A model generated the notes under the pieces. That model did not search any database, was not told the DNA's origin, and saw only the letters and a program-made list of their open reading frames with translations. This document shows positions 37,747 through 50,893 of a DNA stretch of 64,000 nt, piece after piece. The DNA is taken from the NCBI GenBank assembly GCA_024362935.1, contig JANCRA010000004.1, positions 19,538,621-19,602,620 of the forward strand, given 5' to 3'. This DNA comes from Setophaga petechia. Taxonomy: Eukaryota; Chordata; Aves; Passeriformes; Parulidae. Each line of letters opens with the position of its first letter. Position 1 is the first letter of the stretch. The translations under genes were made by a program, and so were the position numbers.

Positions 37747-40700
37747 ACTTAGTCACTCTACTGTAATATTATTCTTCCAAGCCAATAAAATAGTAATTAT
37801 TACATTCCAGTTTCTACAGACTCATTAACATATGGATATAAAATGTGGTAAATGTATTGTTGTTTTATGAAGTTCTGAATTGCACTGTTTTTGCAGAAGC
37901 TGAGATTAGCTGTTAGGGTAACAGAAGTGTGAAATTGTTAACATGAACTCAACCCATAAGAGAGAAACCATCACAGGCTTTGCACCCTTACTTCAGTCTC
38001 TCCTAACTGTTTTTGTAAGCTAGCATCACATGTGCTGTTGTAAAGTGTTTTCTCCTCATATCATAATGCAGAAGTTCTACAGAAACAGCATAGGAAAGCA
38101 GCTATGCACTGATGTCAAACTCACAATTAAAATGGGGTGGGATAGTTTTCATATCCAGCACCCTTCAGTTCCACCTATCTGCAGCAGTACATGAAAGGAG
38201 AGCAGGTAAATCACATACAGATGTATGAGGCCGTTCTCTTTACAGTACCTCCTAAAATTATTCAGTTCAATACTGAACAGTCTAATCCTCAAAACCACAG
38301 AAGCATTAGAAAGTTCCAAGAATTAATTGTTACCTATATTACTCTGGAAGAAATGTGGGACCTCAGAAGGCAGCTGCCTAAACTAAGTCTCCTCTATGCT
38401 TGCATACTATGAAGGCCATTTTCTGAAATTCTCCATATGACCCTCCCGATTCACATTCCCTGACCTACTTTTTGCTTGACTAGAGTAAAGCTACTGCAAC
38501 TGCATTCCCACCAGCTACACAAACTCCACTGGCAGACAGCAGCCATTTTCTGATCTTGCTTTGTTTTTACCCCCTATTTTTTGTCGATATTCTCACCATT
38601 AAGAGATTTATTCAAAGGTGTCAGTATAAGAACTTGGGAGTTACGAGCACTGTAAAACTGCAATCCCATTTTATCTGTGATAAATCCAAAGTCAGTTGGT
38701 TACTTCTGTACTTCAGCTAGGCTGCCTGGTTACCTATAAATCATAACCATGTCCTGCACTCCCAGGTAGGATCAACCCCATTCTACATGTACTTCACAGA
38801 TGGCTTTTAGGACAATTTATCTCTCTGGTAAGATTTCAAAAACTACTGCACAACTCATATATAGTTACTCTGACTTTTCAGGAATGGTCAGTAGCACAGG
38901 TGGTGTATTCACATGCACTAATCCCAACAGGTCCCACAGGCACTGTCCTTCCTCACTTTGCAGAGACTCAATGCACGTGCAGTAGGCCTGGCATTTCTTG
39001 GAAGCTTGACTCATTGAGCATGTGCTGCAGAGAATGTGAAGACATTTTTATGTTCAGGAAATCCGAGGCAAAAATACAATGGGCATAGTTACACACCACA
39101 TCAGCCTTTCAACAAGGCAATCAGAAATCTGCTTGCTTGCTGATGGATTATTTGTCCTCATGATGAGAATTATGTAGAATAAACAGGACTAGTTACAATA
39201 ACTGAGTGGTTACCCACATGATAATGATACCTTTGTTCTACTGAAAAGCACCTCCTTGGGAGATCTTTTCCATGTGAAATAATCCAGTGCTACAATTTCT
39301 GTTGATTGTACCAATCTGAAAAGCAATTTTAAATATTTCTAAATAGCCTTGTTAATTCTTAGCATATTAAAAATATTTTCCGCTAAGAAAAATTCTAAAA
39401 CATTTAAAAATTTAAGCAAATACTACATGTTTTAAACTGTGTGGTATTTTAACATTATTAACTGCTGTACTGTCATCATTCCCTTCTACAGAAATGATCC
39501 TGTAAAGCAAAATACATATTTTTAAATTGCAGCCTTTTATTAAAAACAAACCAACAAACAAACAAAGCAATTCAGCTATTTTTTCCCCCACGAAGAAAGA
39601 GACTTAAAACAGATACTTGGAAATTAACTTTTGAACACTCCAAAAACTGACTGCAATTATTCTCTCTGTCAAAGTCTCTGGCTGGATAGTAGGAAGGGAG
39701 GCATTCTTTTCAACCCCAAAATGTATACAGACAAAAAAGTCCTCCAGAAATCTCTCCTTTGAGTGCTGAAGTTCATTTGGGGATTCAGTACATCTAGAGA
39801 GTGACTACATGGAAGTCATTGACGCCTCAGCTATAAAAAGTGGTGAACCTCTATATATTTGAACATGTTTATATACAAATATATATATAATATATATGCC
39901 CCCTCCCACTCCCACAACTTCCTTTTCCAGGCTATCCTTTACCCATTCTTCTCAGATGGGCTGGGACATCAGGATGAATATGGTTGCAGAAAACCATCCA
40001 TAGATACTGCCTTGAAGACTGAGCCTTAGATCTTAGAAAGTGATGGAATTAGGAAATCCACTCATATGATAAAAACACCAGGTACAATCTAAACCTTTGT
40101 CTAACATTCATTAAATTATTACCTGTACACCCAGCTGCCTTCAGCCCCATAGCAACATCCTGCTTCTGTTTTAAGCACAAATATTGTCTTTACTAAAATT
40201 CAAAGATGTGGGAGAAAAAAAAAAAAGAGAACTTTCCCGTATTTGCCAAGTATTCTCGTGCCATAAGCAAACATTAAAAGCAACACGTTGCTTAGCAACA
40301 TCTAGCATTTGGCTTAAAGCTGCTTTTCACAGTTAAGATTTACCTTAATTGTTTCTTAAGCCAAAAAAACCACTGACCCCGCCCCCACTCAGCACTCTTC
40401 TCACACTTACAGTTAGCAGAAGGGCATTGATCACTTCTACATTGTATTACATTCTTAGCATAGCAGTTTTAACTTTTCTGCTTCTCTGGTCAGTTCTATA
40501 AAACAAGTTTTGATTAAAAGCAAGTGGACACACAAACAATCAGACCTATGCACAGTAATGTGTGAATCGAAAAATTGAAGCGATTAATTATCATTGTTTA
40601 GACAGTGAAATACCAAAATGAAAAAGAGTGCAAGCTGTTCATAAATAAATTCTGCTAAAAGTTACTAGTGATGACAATGATTAGAAAACATTATGGTTTA

Positions 40701-41795
40701 GGTAATGTTTTCTACCATCTCCTCAGGTGCTTTAAAGAGGAAAGAAAAGGGAGTGGATTCTGTTAAGGTCCTAAGAACTCTTGTAAAAACATTGAAGTGA
40801 GAACTCAGTAACTGGGATAAACACGTTGAAATTAGGCATTTCACTGCAAATGCACAAAGGGATGTCATGGGCAGGGGAATCTGCAGTCCCCTGCCTGCAT
40901 GGTTCCAGATAAAAACTGTTCCAAGCCTTCTCTGGATATGGAGGCATGCCTTCTTCCTCATCCTCCATTGCTCAGAAAGACAAACATACCCTAATAAGTG
41001 CTCTAGAGAGCTGTTCACATTAAATTACTCTTCCTCATCCAGTCAAACATCTATTTAATTTGGGATTTACAGGGGTTTCATTTGCTTGCTCCCACCACAA
41101 AGAGTAACACAGAAACTATTTTTCTAGAAATGTAAGGATTAGGATCATATGTCATGAGGTAAACAGTCATTGAACACAAACGGGTTGTAATAGCACTTCA
41201 CAATATCAGTAGTAACACTTCACTAGAACTAATGACCAGAAGAAAAGTTGAAAGAAATACTTCCACTAAATATTGTGAATATTGTTATCTGTGAACTGTC
41301 CAAGCATCACAGTAATTCTTAGGGAAGATCATGTCCCTCAACACTGCATTTTTCAAAATTCTCTTTAACAAAACTGAATGTGTATCTATTTACAGGTTTT
41401 CATGAACAGTTACTCAAAATGCTTCTGAACATTCTGTCTTTTAATGTCTCCTTTGTGTTTGCTTTCTGAAGACTGTTTTCTGCCATGAAGGTCTGCAGAA
41501 ACAACAAACTTAAGGGGCAGCTTTCTAGGAATGACTTCCAAGAACGTAGGAATCTACATTTGCAGGAATCATTGCAGGAAAAATATGGCATCACAAGGAA
41601 ATGTGAATATAACAGGTTATTAAGTTTCTAAAGTATAGCGGCTCTGTGCCTGTCCCATACAAGTCTGTTTAAGTTTCCCTATTTACACAGTCTAGATACA
41701 TCACAAAGTAGATTCCTATGATTTCAGCCAAATAAACACTGAAAAAATTTGAAAAAACACTATGTAAAAAGAGTAATGCCCTTTACTGCAAAGTG

Positions 41796-42670
41796 TCACC
41801 GAATCATGGAATTGTTAGGACCTCTGGAGATCACCCCCTTGCCAAGACAGGGTCACCTAGGGAAGATGACCCAGGAACTTGTCCACGTGGATTTGGAGTG
41901 TCACCAGAGAGTGAGACTCTGCAGCCTCCTCAGGCAGCTGTGCCAATGTTCTGCCACCCTCAGTGTAAAGAAGTTCTGCCTCACACTGAGGTAGAATGTC
42001 TTGTGCTTTAGTTTATGGTCTCTGTACTTAAACCAGTTGCTGGGCACCACTGAAAAGAGTCTGGCACCATCCTCCTGACACTCACCTTGGTCTATTTCTA
42101 TGTATTGGTGAGATCCCCTCTCAGTCTTCTCTTCTCCAGACAAAACAGTCAGAGCTCCCAGAGCCTCTCCTGATAAGAAAGAAGCTCCAGACCCCTGATC
42201 ATCCTTGTGGCTCTCCACTGGACCCTCTCCAGTAGCTCCCTGTCTCCCTTGTGCTGAGGAGCCCAGAACTGGACACAGCACTCCAGGAATGGCCTCACCA
42301 GGGCTGAGTAGAGGGGGAGGATCACCTCCCTGACCTGCTGGCCACACTCTTGCCAATGCACCCCAGGATGGCATTGGCCCTCCTGGCCACAGGGGCACTG
42401 GTGGCTCATGGACAGCTTGTGATGCACCAGGAGTGCCAGGTCCTTTTCCACTGAGCTGCCCTGTAGGAGGTCAGCCCCAGCCTGTGCTGGCACTTGGGGC
42501 TGTTCCTCCCCAGGTGCAGGGCCTGGCACTTGCCCTTGTTGAGCCTCACCAGGTTTCTCTCTACCCAACCCTCCACCTGATCAAGGTCCCATTGAATGGC
42601 AGCAGAGCTTTCAGGTGGATCAGCCAATTGCCCTCAGTTTAGTGCCATCTTGAAACTTTTCACAACCACC
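41796..42670 (-). mobile_element. CR1 LINE, 5'-truncated, minus strand
   Basis: The longest transposon copy in the window. Read on the plus strand from its 3' end, it runs CACCGAATCATGGAATTG, GACCTCTGGAGATCACCCCC, CAGGGTCACCTAGGGAAGAT, then GTAAAGAAGTTCTGCCTCAC. It continues with CTGGGCACCACTGAAAAGAG, TGAGATCCCCTCTCAGTCTT, CCAGAACTGGACACAGCACT and AGTAGAGGGGGAGGATCACC, and ends upstream in CCCAGGTGCAGGGCCTGGCA and AATGGCAGCAGAGCTTTCAG. All are characteristic antisense CR1 words. It covers the ORF2 C-terminus plus the 3' UTR. The 3' terminal repeat is reduced to one degenerate unit and several frameshifts are present, so it is inactive. It is a different CR1 type from the 17.6-kb copy, judging by the 3' UTR text. 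Confidence 0.96.
42149..42627 (-). pseudogene. CR1 ORF2 remnant, reverse-transcriptase C-terminus
   Basis: Two overlapping minus-strand frames together read as the CR1 ORF2 C-terminal part. One (42627-42406) gives RLNKGKCQALHLGRNSPK. The next (42568-42149) gives VEKDLALLVHHKLSMSHQ, then [36 protein letters not shown] and RATRMIRGLELLSYQERL. CR1 proteins normally read FNKGKCKVLHLGRN...EKDLGVLVD.KLNMSQQC...[25 protein letters not shown] in one frame, so a frameshift lies around 42420-42440. The frame then hits a TGA where a glycine codon of the ...LRELGLF block should be. The family's RT catalytic motifs are upstream and lost by truncation. Confidence 0.92.
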
Positions 42671-45600
42671 CTATATATATATAACATTTAAATGCTGATA
42701 CATCATGCTAAGATTTGTAATTTCCTCAATACACACAGGATTAGTGTAAAATTTTATAAGACTCTGACCTGTCCAAAGTACTACTAGAGATTTTTGTATT
42801 TTAATGGTTTTTGCAAGGTGAATAGCTCAGGCCAATAGAGCTACCATAAGCAGGCACAAGATTTTTATGAATATAGATTGAAGACCCTTATATTTATGGA
42901 TAACAGAAAACATCTTGGCTAATTTAAAGATCTCTTGAAGTCCTCATTTCAAACATAAGTCTGAAGGACTATTTATTGACTATTATTTACGACTGAAGAC
43001 TATTTATTGAGAGACTTGAACCTAGTTTCCCAGTCTCAGCTTTTCTGCTCAGGTAACAGTCCCATTGTTTCAATTGGGATCTGCAACATAAGGTTTGTCA
43101 TGGAGCTTCAGGATTTGCCCTATTTACCTAGATCTGAATACTATCCTTACCTTTCTATACCCTGTGTAGTTGTACTGTAAATCAGACTGGAATACAAAAT
43201 ATGTAATGACATGAAAACTGGAAGGCTGTCTTAAATCCAAAACTTAAATGATATGCACAGATTTGTTGTAAAAAAGGGAGTTTACTTTTCAACCACTTTT
43301 AAAGGGGTAAATAGGATAGTAATGGGGCATCTCCTTTGAATTATGTGAAGAATATGGATCAGCAGTATATAAGTCCTTGGCAAAGACCCTTATGGATTTG
43401 GCCATTGCTCAAATGTTTAGGCTTTTCATGCAAAATACTGTTATAAATTCTATAAAGAGTGTTTTCAGAGCTTTGCCTTCTAGCTGATGTAACCAAGGCT
43501 TTTTTTATGCGTGAACTGCTGAGCCGCTTGCTTGCCTGTCTGCTTCACATTAAAAAAGATTAAAATCTATCTGTGAGTTCTTAACTGTACACTAGTCTCT
43601 AAAATGTTTTTAAGCCATAAAAGTAAAGTTTTCAAACACTAGTCCAATTTCAAAAATTCTCAAGGACCTCTTAAACTAATAGATGACAGATTATTAATTT
43701 ATCTCTTTATTTAAAAATTAAGTTTAAATTCTGAGTTTAAAGTTGTGTTTAAAATATTATGATCTAAGCAAATCAATTCTACAGATAAACATTTGTGCAT
43801 AAATTTTGAAACCGACTAACTCCACTAAAGTTTTCTCTTGTTGTCACTTTGATATAATCAAGATTTGATACCAGATCTTTGACAGCAAAGTTAGAGATCA
43901 AGAGAAGTAAAAAAAAAAAAAAGGTTTGAAAAGATCATATGACTTAACAATTCCAGCAGGTCAGAAAGATTGTTAACAACAAAGAATTTACAGGAACAAG
44001 TGTGGCAAGAGGCTTGCAAATTTGTTTTTGTCCTTTCTCCTTCACATACAATTTTTCTACTTCCTTTCACTGGCATTTTCCATACATGAAAATAAATACC
44101 TGGTATGTAGTACACTCCTATTGTCAGAGGTTTGCTGCTAAGCAATTTCTCCCATGCACTGCATGAATACTCATTTGCCCAAAATTATTATGCCTATGAA
44201 CAGTCACTACAAAAACAAAGTCCTGATTTTATATATTTGTGCAGAAATTCCTACTGTCTTACTACACAAATCTGGACAAAGCAGAAACCAGTAAAAAATG
44301 CACTCATGTAGAAGTGAGTTTGCTAGCCATATTAAAAAAAACTCATAGAAACTCGCTATTTTTCATTGGTTTTTCTCCTTTTATTAATTCAATTTTTTCC
44401 CTTTGTCTAATGATTTTCTTAAATATTAATAGCTTGACTCCATATACGTCAACGTAAGTCTTGAGGACTTTTGGCAAATGTGTCAAATATAACAAAAAAC
44501 CTAATCTATTTCATAGTTATATCAAAGTTGAAACCTCTCCTTATATCCTCTCTCATTACCCCGCACCTGCCAGATTTTATAAGATGTTATACACAATTTT
44601 GTGATACTATTGCATTACTATCCTGTTTAATATACAAAGGGGAAAAAACCTCACAAAACAAAGAAAAGCATTTTAAAACTCCTACATTTCTAGCCTTTAA
44701 TTAAAATTTAATCACTTGGTCTTTCAGTGTTTTCAGTTCTCTGGGAGATTATAACTGGTAGCTCATTAGACTGTTTTTCACATTAATTTACTGAAAAGGG
44801 TGATATATTTGTAATACAGCTTGTAACGCTATAAAATGGCTCATCAATCTGTTTTATTCATGTAAAGTCCACATAAGGCCACTGGTCAGTTACTGGTAAT
44901 AAACCTTCGGTGCATTTTCAAAAGACCTGCATATTACTTAGTGATTTATAGATCTTGTCCTGACACCATTCTAACAAGTAAAAGCATAACCCAGTGCACA
45001 GTACTGGAAAGCGAAGTACGTCATGTGACTGTGACATACACGAAGAGAAGACTGCCTTGTTCTTGAGTATAACACGGGTTTCCCAAGACTTGGCAATATC
45101 CAGTGCACTGCCATTTTTAGTTTTGCATCACTGGTCTTCCAGAAAAATTAAATATAGTCTCTGCTCCTTTTATGTCTATGCTGTAATACTTGAGTTATAC
45201 ATTGTTCTTATTGCATACCCAATCTGTGAATCCATGTGACCACAAAGAAATTTTTTATCTAGGAATCATTTACATCTCTGAATACTACCCCCACTCAATG
45301 TTTTGTCATGGAATAATAAAAAACCCCATATGGTTTTAAATAATTTTTTCTTCCACCTGGAAACAGGTTGAAAATAGCATAATTATATTATTCTATAGCT
45401 TCAAAAACTTACAAATAATTTTATCTTCTTTTTTTGTTTTTTGTTACCGTGAAAACAGATTTTTTTAAATGCTAGTTTAGAATATGGAAAAATAAATTTA
45501 ATTACAGTAGCACTAGAGAGGGCATAAGGAATAAAAAAGGTATCTCTCTAGTTTTATTATGCTTTTTATAACAAATAGAAACAATTTAAAGAGGAGAAAC

Positions 45601-47552
45601 CATAGGTTCCACTTCAATATTATTCATTTTCCTGGTGACAGGAAGTAATTTGGTATGGAAGAATTCTTGAAAATTTCCTTTAAGATTGGAAGGTTTTCAG
45701 AATGCTACATAAAGCATTGAAATGACACAGTCTGCAAGACAGCTAATTTAGGAAGTTTCATTTGCACCCTTCTCTCAAAAACCTAGGCAATTAGATAAAT
45801 TTCAATCAATTTAAAACTGTTTGCAATGCCTTCTCTGCAGTTACTGAGTGAAAAAGGGAAAATAACTATAAAGGGGAATAAACATGCAAAAACCACTATA
45901 AAAAGTACAAAGCAAATAATACCAAAAGAAGAAAATTATTTTCTGACAATATATTTTCATTACTGCAATAGCTAGCATTTGACAGATCAATGACAGTGAT
46001 GATGAGGTCCTATGTCTCTTGTGAGCAAGGAGGTTTTTTCTGTGTAAGTAACATATTTTTTGAATGAAGAGCCATACTAATATGGTAGTATGCTTACAAA
46101 ATGTCAGATAGCATTTCCCAAAATCTGTGGGGTTTCAGTTAAGCGTACAACATTGTATGAATCTTCAAAACTCACAAGTTTCAAAAGTTATTTTGTTTAT
46201 CAGGACTTACAAAAAGTTGTAATATGCTGGGATCCTTAAGGGACTTCTACTACCAATCTGCTTCACCTTTTTCCGACATGACAAAACCACTCTAACTTGG
46301 TGATTTAATGCTTCCGTATCACATAGTATAGTTAAGTGACAGACTTCAGCAGAAATACAGATTTAGGTAGTTTACAGTTTATAATACAAAGTTGAATTAA
46401 TCTCTGTTTGGATCAAGACTCTTCTTTGGAAAGCTGCAAAAATATGGAATGTACCTTCAAGTTAAAAAAATAACTAAATAATAGCCATAATGAAAATAAG
46501 CAACTCTATTATAGAGTAAAGCAAGTCTCTAATAACATATAAGCTCTATATGCTCCTTTCTTCATTTATCCTTTTGGATTTTCTTTGTCTGTCAACTACA
46601 TAAACTTTCTGGTTTAACTAAAACACAAGTAAACCATTTAAGTAAATTTAAGTAAAATGCTAGTACACAGTACTTTTCTCTCCATTCTATAAAGCACTTT
46701 AAATATAGATAGCAAATACCACTCAAGTTATGAAATAGTCCAAGGACCAACTGCATTGTGTTTTAAGGTGGGATTTTAAATAAAAATAGCATTAACCAAG
46801 ATATCTATGGTGAGTTTTATACTGAATATACATCCACAGCAAAAAATTATTAAGCAAAGGATGATGGAACCTGGTGATGTGTAATGTCAGAACATGGAGC
46901 TGCATTAAAACTCAGATGAAGAAGGTTTACTACAGATAGATTACGGCTTTACAAAGCTTTCCTACTTTCACAGATACCAAACCACATATACTTGGAATCA
47001 AATTTGTTACTCAATTTAACCTTTTGCATAGGGATAGTATTCCTTAATATTGATTTCTGTTCATCATGGAATGAATGAGGGTGTTAGGGCTGGGGCAGCA
47101 AACAAAAAGGAGAGAAATAATATCAATAAAACAGTGAAGCCTTGAAAAAGGCACGACATAATTCTACTGCACTGACATACATTGTAAGAAAATGCAAAAG
47201 AATGTTTAAAGTCAACTCAAATATTTCTCAGAAGTACAGTGATTTTTTTTTTATGTACAATATGTCTAGGTGATTTTACTATACTAACACGAAAAATTAC
47301 AATTCTATTAAAACATTTCTGCTTGTGATTAGTGCAAAGTGGGCTTGTTTCTCACTCTTCACAACAGGCCCACAAAAACAATGCCAGTGATTTTTCTTTG
47401 TGCGAAGTAGATGATGTTGTTATTAGTATTACTATTGTTGTTGTTGTTGCTATTTTCTGTAGACAGTTCTTGAATTCCTGAATGATTAAGTAGAATTAAT
47501 GTTTCTTGAATGTTGAAAAAGTGGAAAAAATCAAATTCTCTGTCATAGGGAA
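42671..47552. other. AT-rich non-coding unique DNA
   Basis: About 4.9 kb with no recognised gene. Frames at 43891-44145 (-), 44239-44457 (+), 44471-44704 (+) and 44994-45239 (+) are short and unrecognised. A 32-bp-period duplication lies at 42961-43010. A possible ancient amniote repeat word (CATTTTCAAAAGACCTGCAT, then TACTTAG, near 44913-44942) resembles the ATTTTCAAAAGTGCCTAAGTGACTTAG motif of old amniote elements, but it is too short to call. Confidence 0.65.
42961..43010 (+). repeat. Short diverged duplication, 32-bp period
   Basis: CTGAAGGACTATTTATTGA at 42961 recurs as CTGAAGACTATTTATTGA at 42993. Only the first part of the unit is well preserved. Confidence 0.65.
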
Positions 47553-48035
47553 TGTGGTGCAGAACTGCTACCATGGACCTCGGGAGGGTGAGACGGGAGC
47601 TGTTTCGGCAGGCTTGGGTTTCTCTCTGTTTATGTGAAACGGACATTGGCATATCTTGCCTGGACTTTTCCTGTGGGGTTCATATGGTAGGCAGGGTGGG
47701 GAATAGTTGTCTGAGCCATACCAAGGTCAGCCTGCTAGAGCTGACAGTTTCTGTCTCTGTACAAAGAAAAGAATCAATACTTTTGGACTACGGCTGTGCC
47801 CTCAGTGTAAAACAACAAACATGCAGCGTCTGACATGTTTCTAGGTGATTTGTGGCAGAACCTCTTGTCTGATCTGTATCCAGGAGCTGCTGTGTTACTG
47901 CTCTGTGCTTTTCTTCTCTCTCTCGCCCCCCCCAGCTCTGTGATGTCTAATACTTTACTCAGGTACAGAGGCGTGTGTTCTACCCTACAGCTACTTGTCA
48001 CTCAATAAATCACACCTACAAGCACAGTCTGCACA
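47553..48035 (+). mobile_element. LTR-like block, possible solo LTR
   Basis: A 483-bp stretch clearly richer in GC and CpG than its surroundings. It begins TGTGGTGCAGA and ends TCTGCACA, giving TG...CA ends with an imperfect terminal inverted repeat. It has an AATAAA signal near the right end (48004-48009) and a C/T-rich segment before it (about 47906-47936). Length and layout fit a solo LTR of an avian endogenous retrovirus. Against this, the flanks do not show an obvious 4-6 bp target-site duplication (left GGGAA, right TAGTG), and the AATAAA lies unusually close to the end. The open frames 47552-47833 (+), 47774-48001 (-) and 47975-48268 (+) resemble no viral protein. The alternative is a host promoter-like or regulatory segment. 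Confidence 0.35.
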
Positions 48036-48285
48036 TAGTGATCTGGGCTTTAACAAAGGATCAGAGGGACAAAGTGCAGGCAAGATACTGTAATTATAAC
48101 AAAAATAAAACATTCAGGGGGTTGTTGCAAAGGCGCGGGCTCCCAGGCACTAATAAAATGTTATTAGAATTGCAGTTTTGTTTCAGTCCTTCAGGTTTCA
48201 TTTTTAACAAATTTTCCATCTTAGATTCTCTTGTTCATCATCCTCCCAAGCTAAAACACAAAGTTTGAGGAGATGACCTATTTTT

Positions 48286-48474
48286 GTCTGTCTATCTATC
48301 TAATCTATCCATCCATCTATCCATCTATCCATCCATCTATCTATCTACCTCTATATCTATATCTATATCTATATCTATATCTATATCTATATCTATATCT
48401 ATATCTATTTTTTTAAAGTATATATAAATATATACACTATATATAAGCACATACACTATATACATATATATACA
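48286..48474. repeat. Compound microsatellite TCTA/TCCA, ATATCT and TA-rich
   Basis: Tetranucleotide TCTG/TCTA/TCCA repeats (48286-48348) pass into about ten ATATCT hexamers (48349-48407), a short T-run, then irregular TATATA/CACTATATA sequence to about 48474. It starts about 250 bp after the LTR-like block. It is likely highly length-polymorphic. Confidence 0.95.
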
Positions 48475-49760
48475 CTTTTCCCCCCCTTTTTCTTGGATAA
48501 CAGAATAACCGTGTATTTTATTCTGTGGGTCACTGTCACCAACAGTCAGTGCCAGTATTAATTCCTCAATTTCTGAATGTCAATTATTGAGCCAGTTCTG
48601 TTAAAACTATAAATATGACCCAAAAGCAAAACCAGCACTAACAAAACAGCTAATGGAACATAATTTGAACAAAATTAATTGGACAGTCTTGAAGCAATCA
48701 AGGTTTATGCAGTATGTATTTGGTTTGTCTAACAGCATAATTTGGGTGGAAACATTTCCTCAGTAAAATTTAACATATATCACACAGGTATATTTGCCTT
48801 AGAAGGAGTTTTACACCAGGCTTGTTCTTCCAGGTATACTACTTCTCAGCAGTTAACCTGTTAGCCAGCTCAGATACAAGTGCAATGGACAATTATTACT
48901 CATTCTGAGTATATTAAATGCATCCATTCATGTTAATTTAGCCATTTCAGTCAAACCAAACATCTTGTAATGCAGGGTAAGTAACTCATCACTGTAAAGA
49001 CATCATGAAAAGAACATTGGTTAGAGAAGCTCCAAATTTTCTTCCGATCCAGTCAGCAACAAAGAGGCCAATCCTCATCCACATAATGCAAAAGCAGTGG
49101 ATCAATAATTGTGGTTTAACAACAGTCAGCCACCAATCATTGTGCAAGGGATTGAAATATGTCTGCATGCAAAATATATTTTAGATTGTCTGGGTCACAA
49201 GATCAAAGCCTCTATGCTGGATTTAGGGCTGGGGGATGAGATCTGATTGGGAAGAAGCCCTGGATAAGGGGGAAGGAAAGACAATCAAGGATTAGGCACA
49301 CTCTAGAGCAAATGCTTTTAATTTGTACTGGTTTTGGAGAAGTGAGATCACCACATCTGCTCTATGCATTGTTCACCTTGGCACTTTCCCACCATTTTGA
49401 ACGGTGGCAAGCTTCCACATACATCCTTTTGCTGTTCCTTATTAAATCAGCATCTCACTATTCACAGAAAGAACAAGCAGCTTTGCTTGCATATTTTAAT
49501 GAACAAAGACTTATTTAAGCACAGTCATTACAAATGAAAGTCATGTTGATGAGCTTGCAAAGGGTCAGCACTTTCTTACTAGGAACAACTGACCTTCTGC
49601 CCATACCATACTTGCTGATTTCTCCCACTGAGGAAAGCACAGGACTATCACTCTTGCTTGCCCACACACAACAGAAATGATGTCACTGTCCCAAAACACC
49701 AATATTTCTATGAAGCACCTACTATTGCTGACCTGAAGACCACCCCCGAATAAACAGAGG

Positions 49761-49805
49761 AAAAAAAACAAAAAAAAAAAACAAAACCAAAAAAACCCCA
49801 AACCA
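49761..49805. repeat. A/C-rich low-complexity tract
   Basis: Runs of A broken by single C, then AAAACCAAAAAAACCCCAAA. It is the complement in style of the T/G tracts at 1.5 and 28.4 kb and may be a decayed poly(A) tail. The minus-strand frame 49565-49801 is Phe-rich because of it. Confidence 0.85.
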
Positions 49806-50893
49806 CTCCACAGAAAACAATGTTAGAAAGTTAACAACAATCCTAAATCTGCTGAACATTTACTGCTGGCCTGAATAACTCCAGATGGTCCAAGGAGAAT
49901 ATCACTTTTTGATCCTTTAACTTAATACTCAAAACCACAATTAGAGCCCTGAATGTCAAACTCCTAATGATTCCCTTACTCTTCAGAAATCTGGCTAACT
50001 AGCTACACACTGTGACCCTTTCAACAACGGATCCAATTCTTTCCTCAAGCTTTGTGAATCTGTACACAATTGGAGCTGTCTACTGGGAAAGAACTGCATT
50101 TGCCATTTGGTTGTCCTCCAAATAAACAAATAAAAATGATCCAAAACAAGAATTCTTACATTCTTTTTCTTTAGTTATCATAAAGTCTCATGGAAGTCAT
50201 AAGTATGATACTTCACAAAGAATATACCAAAATAGCCCACATGCTCTTTTTCCTTGAAATAGATGGAACTCACTGGTTGCCAATTAAAGTCCAGTAAAGG
50301 ACTTTTCTATCTTGCTCTTCCTAACTATTAGTGTATTGCTTTTGATTTTCAGACGGCAAACACCACATGAAAAATGAAGAAGGTTTTCCATAATTTGTCC
50401 AAACCATTCATGGTCTTCCTAGGAAATAAGCCAATTACAGGTTGAAACAAGTAATTCTTCTCCCACATTTAAAGTCATTGATAACAATGCACCTCAATCA
50501 AAATTCAGCTTAAGGGGAACGTGAGGGTGTAGAGACTGGCAGCAGAAATGTGTCTCACACAATGTGCAATAAAACTACAACAGCACTTTGTACCGTGTCT
50601 CTAAACTTGTAGAGGCTTTATACTGGCTTTTCAAAATGTGCCATACAACATGTATGCTGCAAATTCAACTCACATTTCATACAGCAGCAGACTTTCATGG
50701 TTTGCAGAAAACATATGCACAAGTGCATCTCTAACTATTTGTAACTCACATGCTTTAAATCCCAGTAGGCTTTAATCTGTAACCTTTTTTCATGCATGTT
50801 GTTTTTCCACAGCATATTGTTCTACAATTAGCACCAGTGATATCTGCTAGATAGTACCCCAAACCATACCATCACAGATAATTGTAAATCTGT

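Larger units (their letters stand above)
32877..41795. other. AT-rich non-coding unique DNA
   Basis: About 8.9 kb with no recognised gene. The frames at 37523-37828 (+, 101 codons), 40698-41018 (-, 106), 35202-35423 (+) and 38191-38412 (+) were read and match no known family. Contents worth naming are short tandem duplications (33341-33402, 36589-36644, 37692-37746), a 9-bp hairpin (36727-36747) and an AT-repeat patch near 39861-39898. I see no CR1 or LTR signature in this block. Confidence 0.7.

Noticed and set aside
41901..42398. 165-codon minus-strand frame
   Set aside because: An off-frame reading of the minus-strand CR1 ORF2 end and 3' UTR, not a separate gene.
48286..48407. TCTA/TCCA and ATATCT units as a CRISPR-like array
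   Set aside because: Units of 4 and 6 bp without unique spacers are a plain microsatellite.
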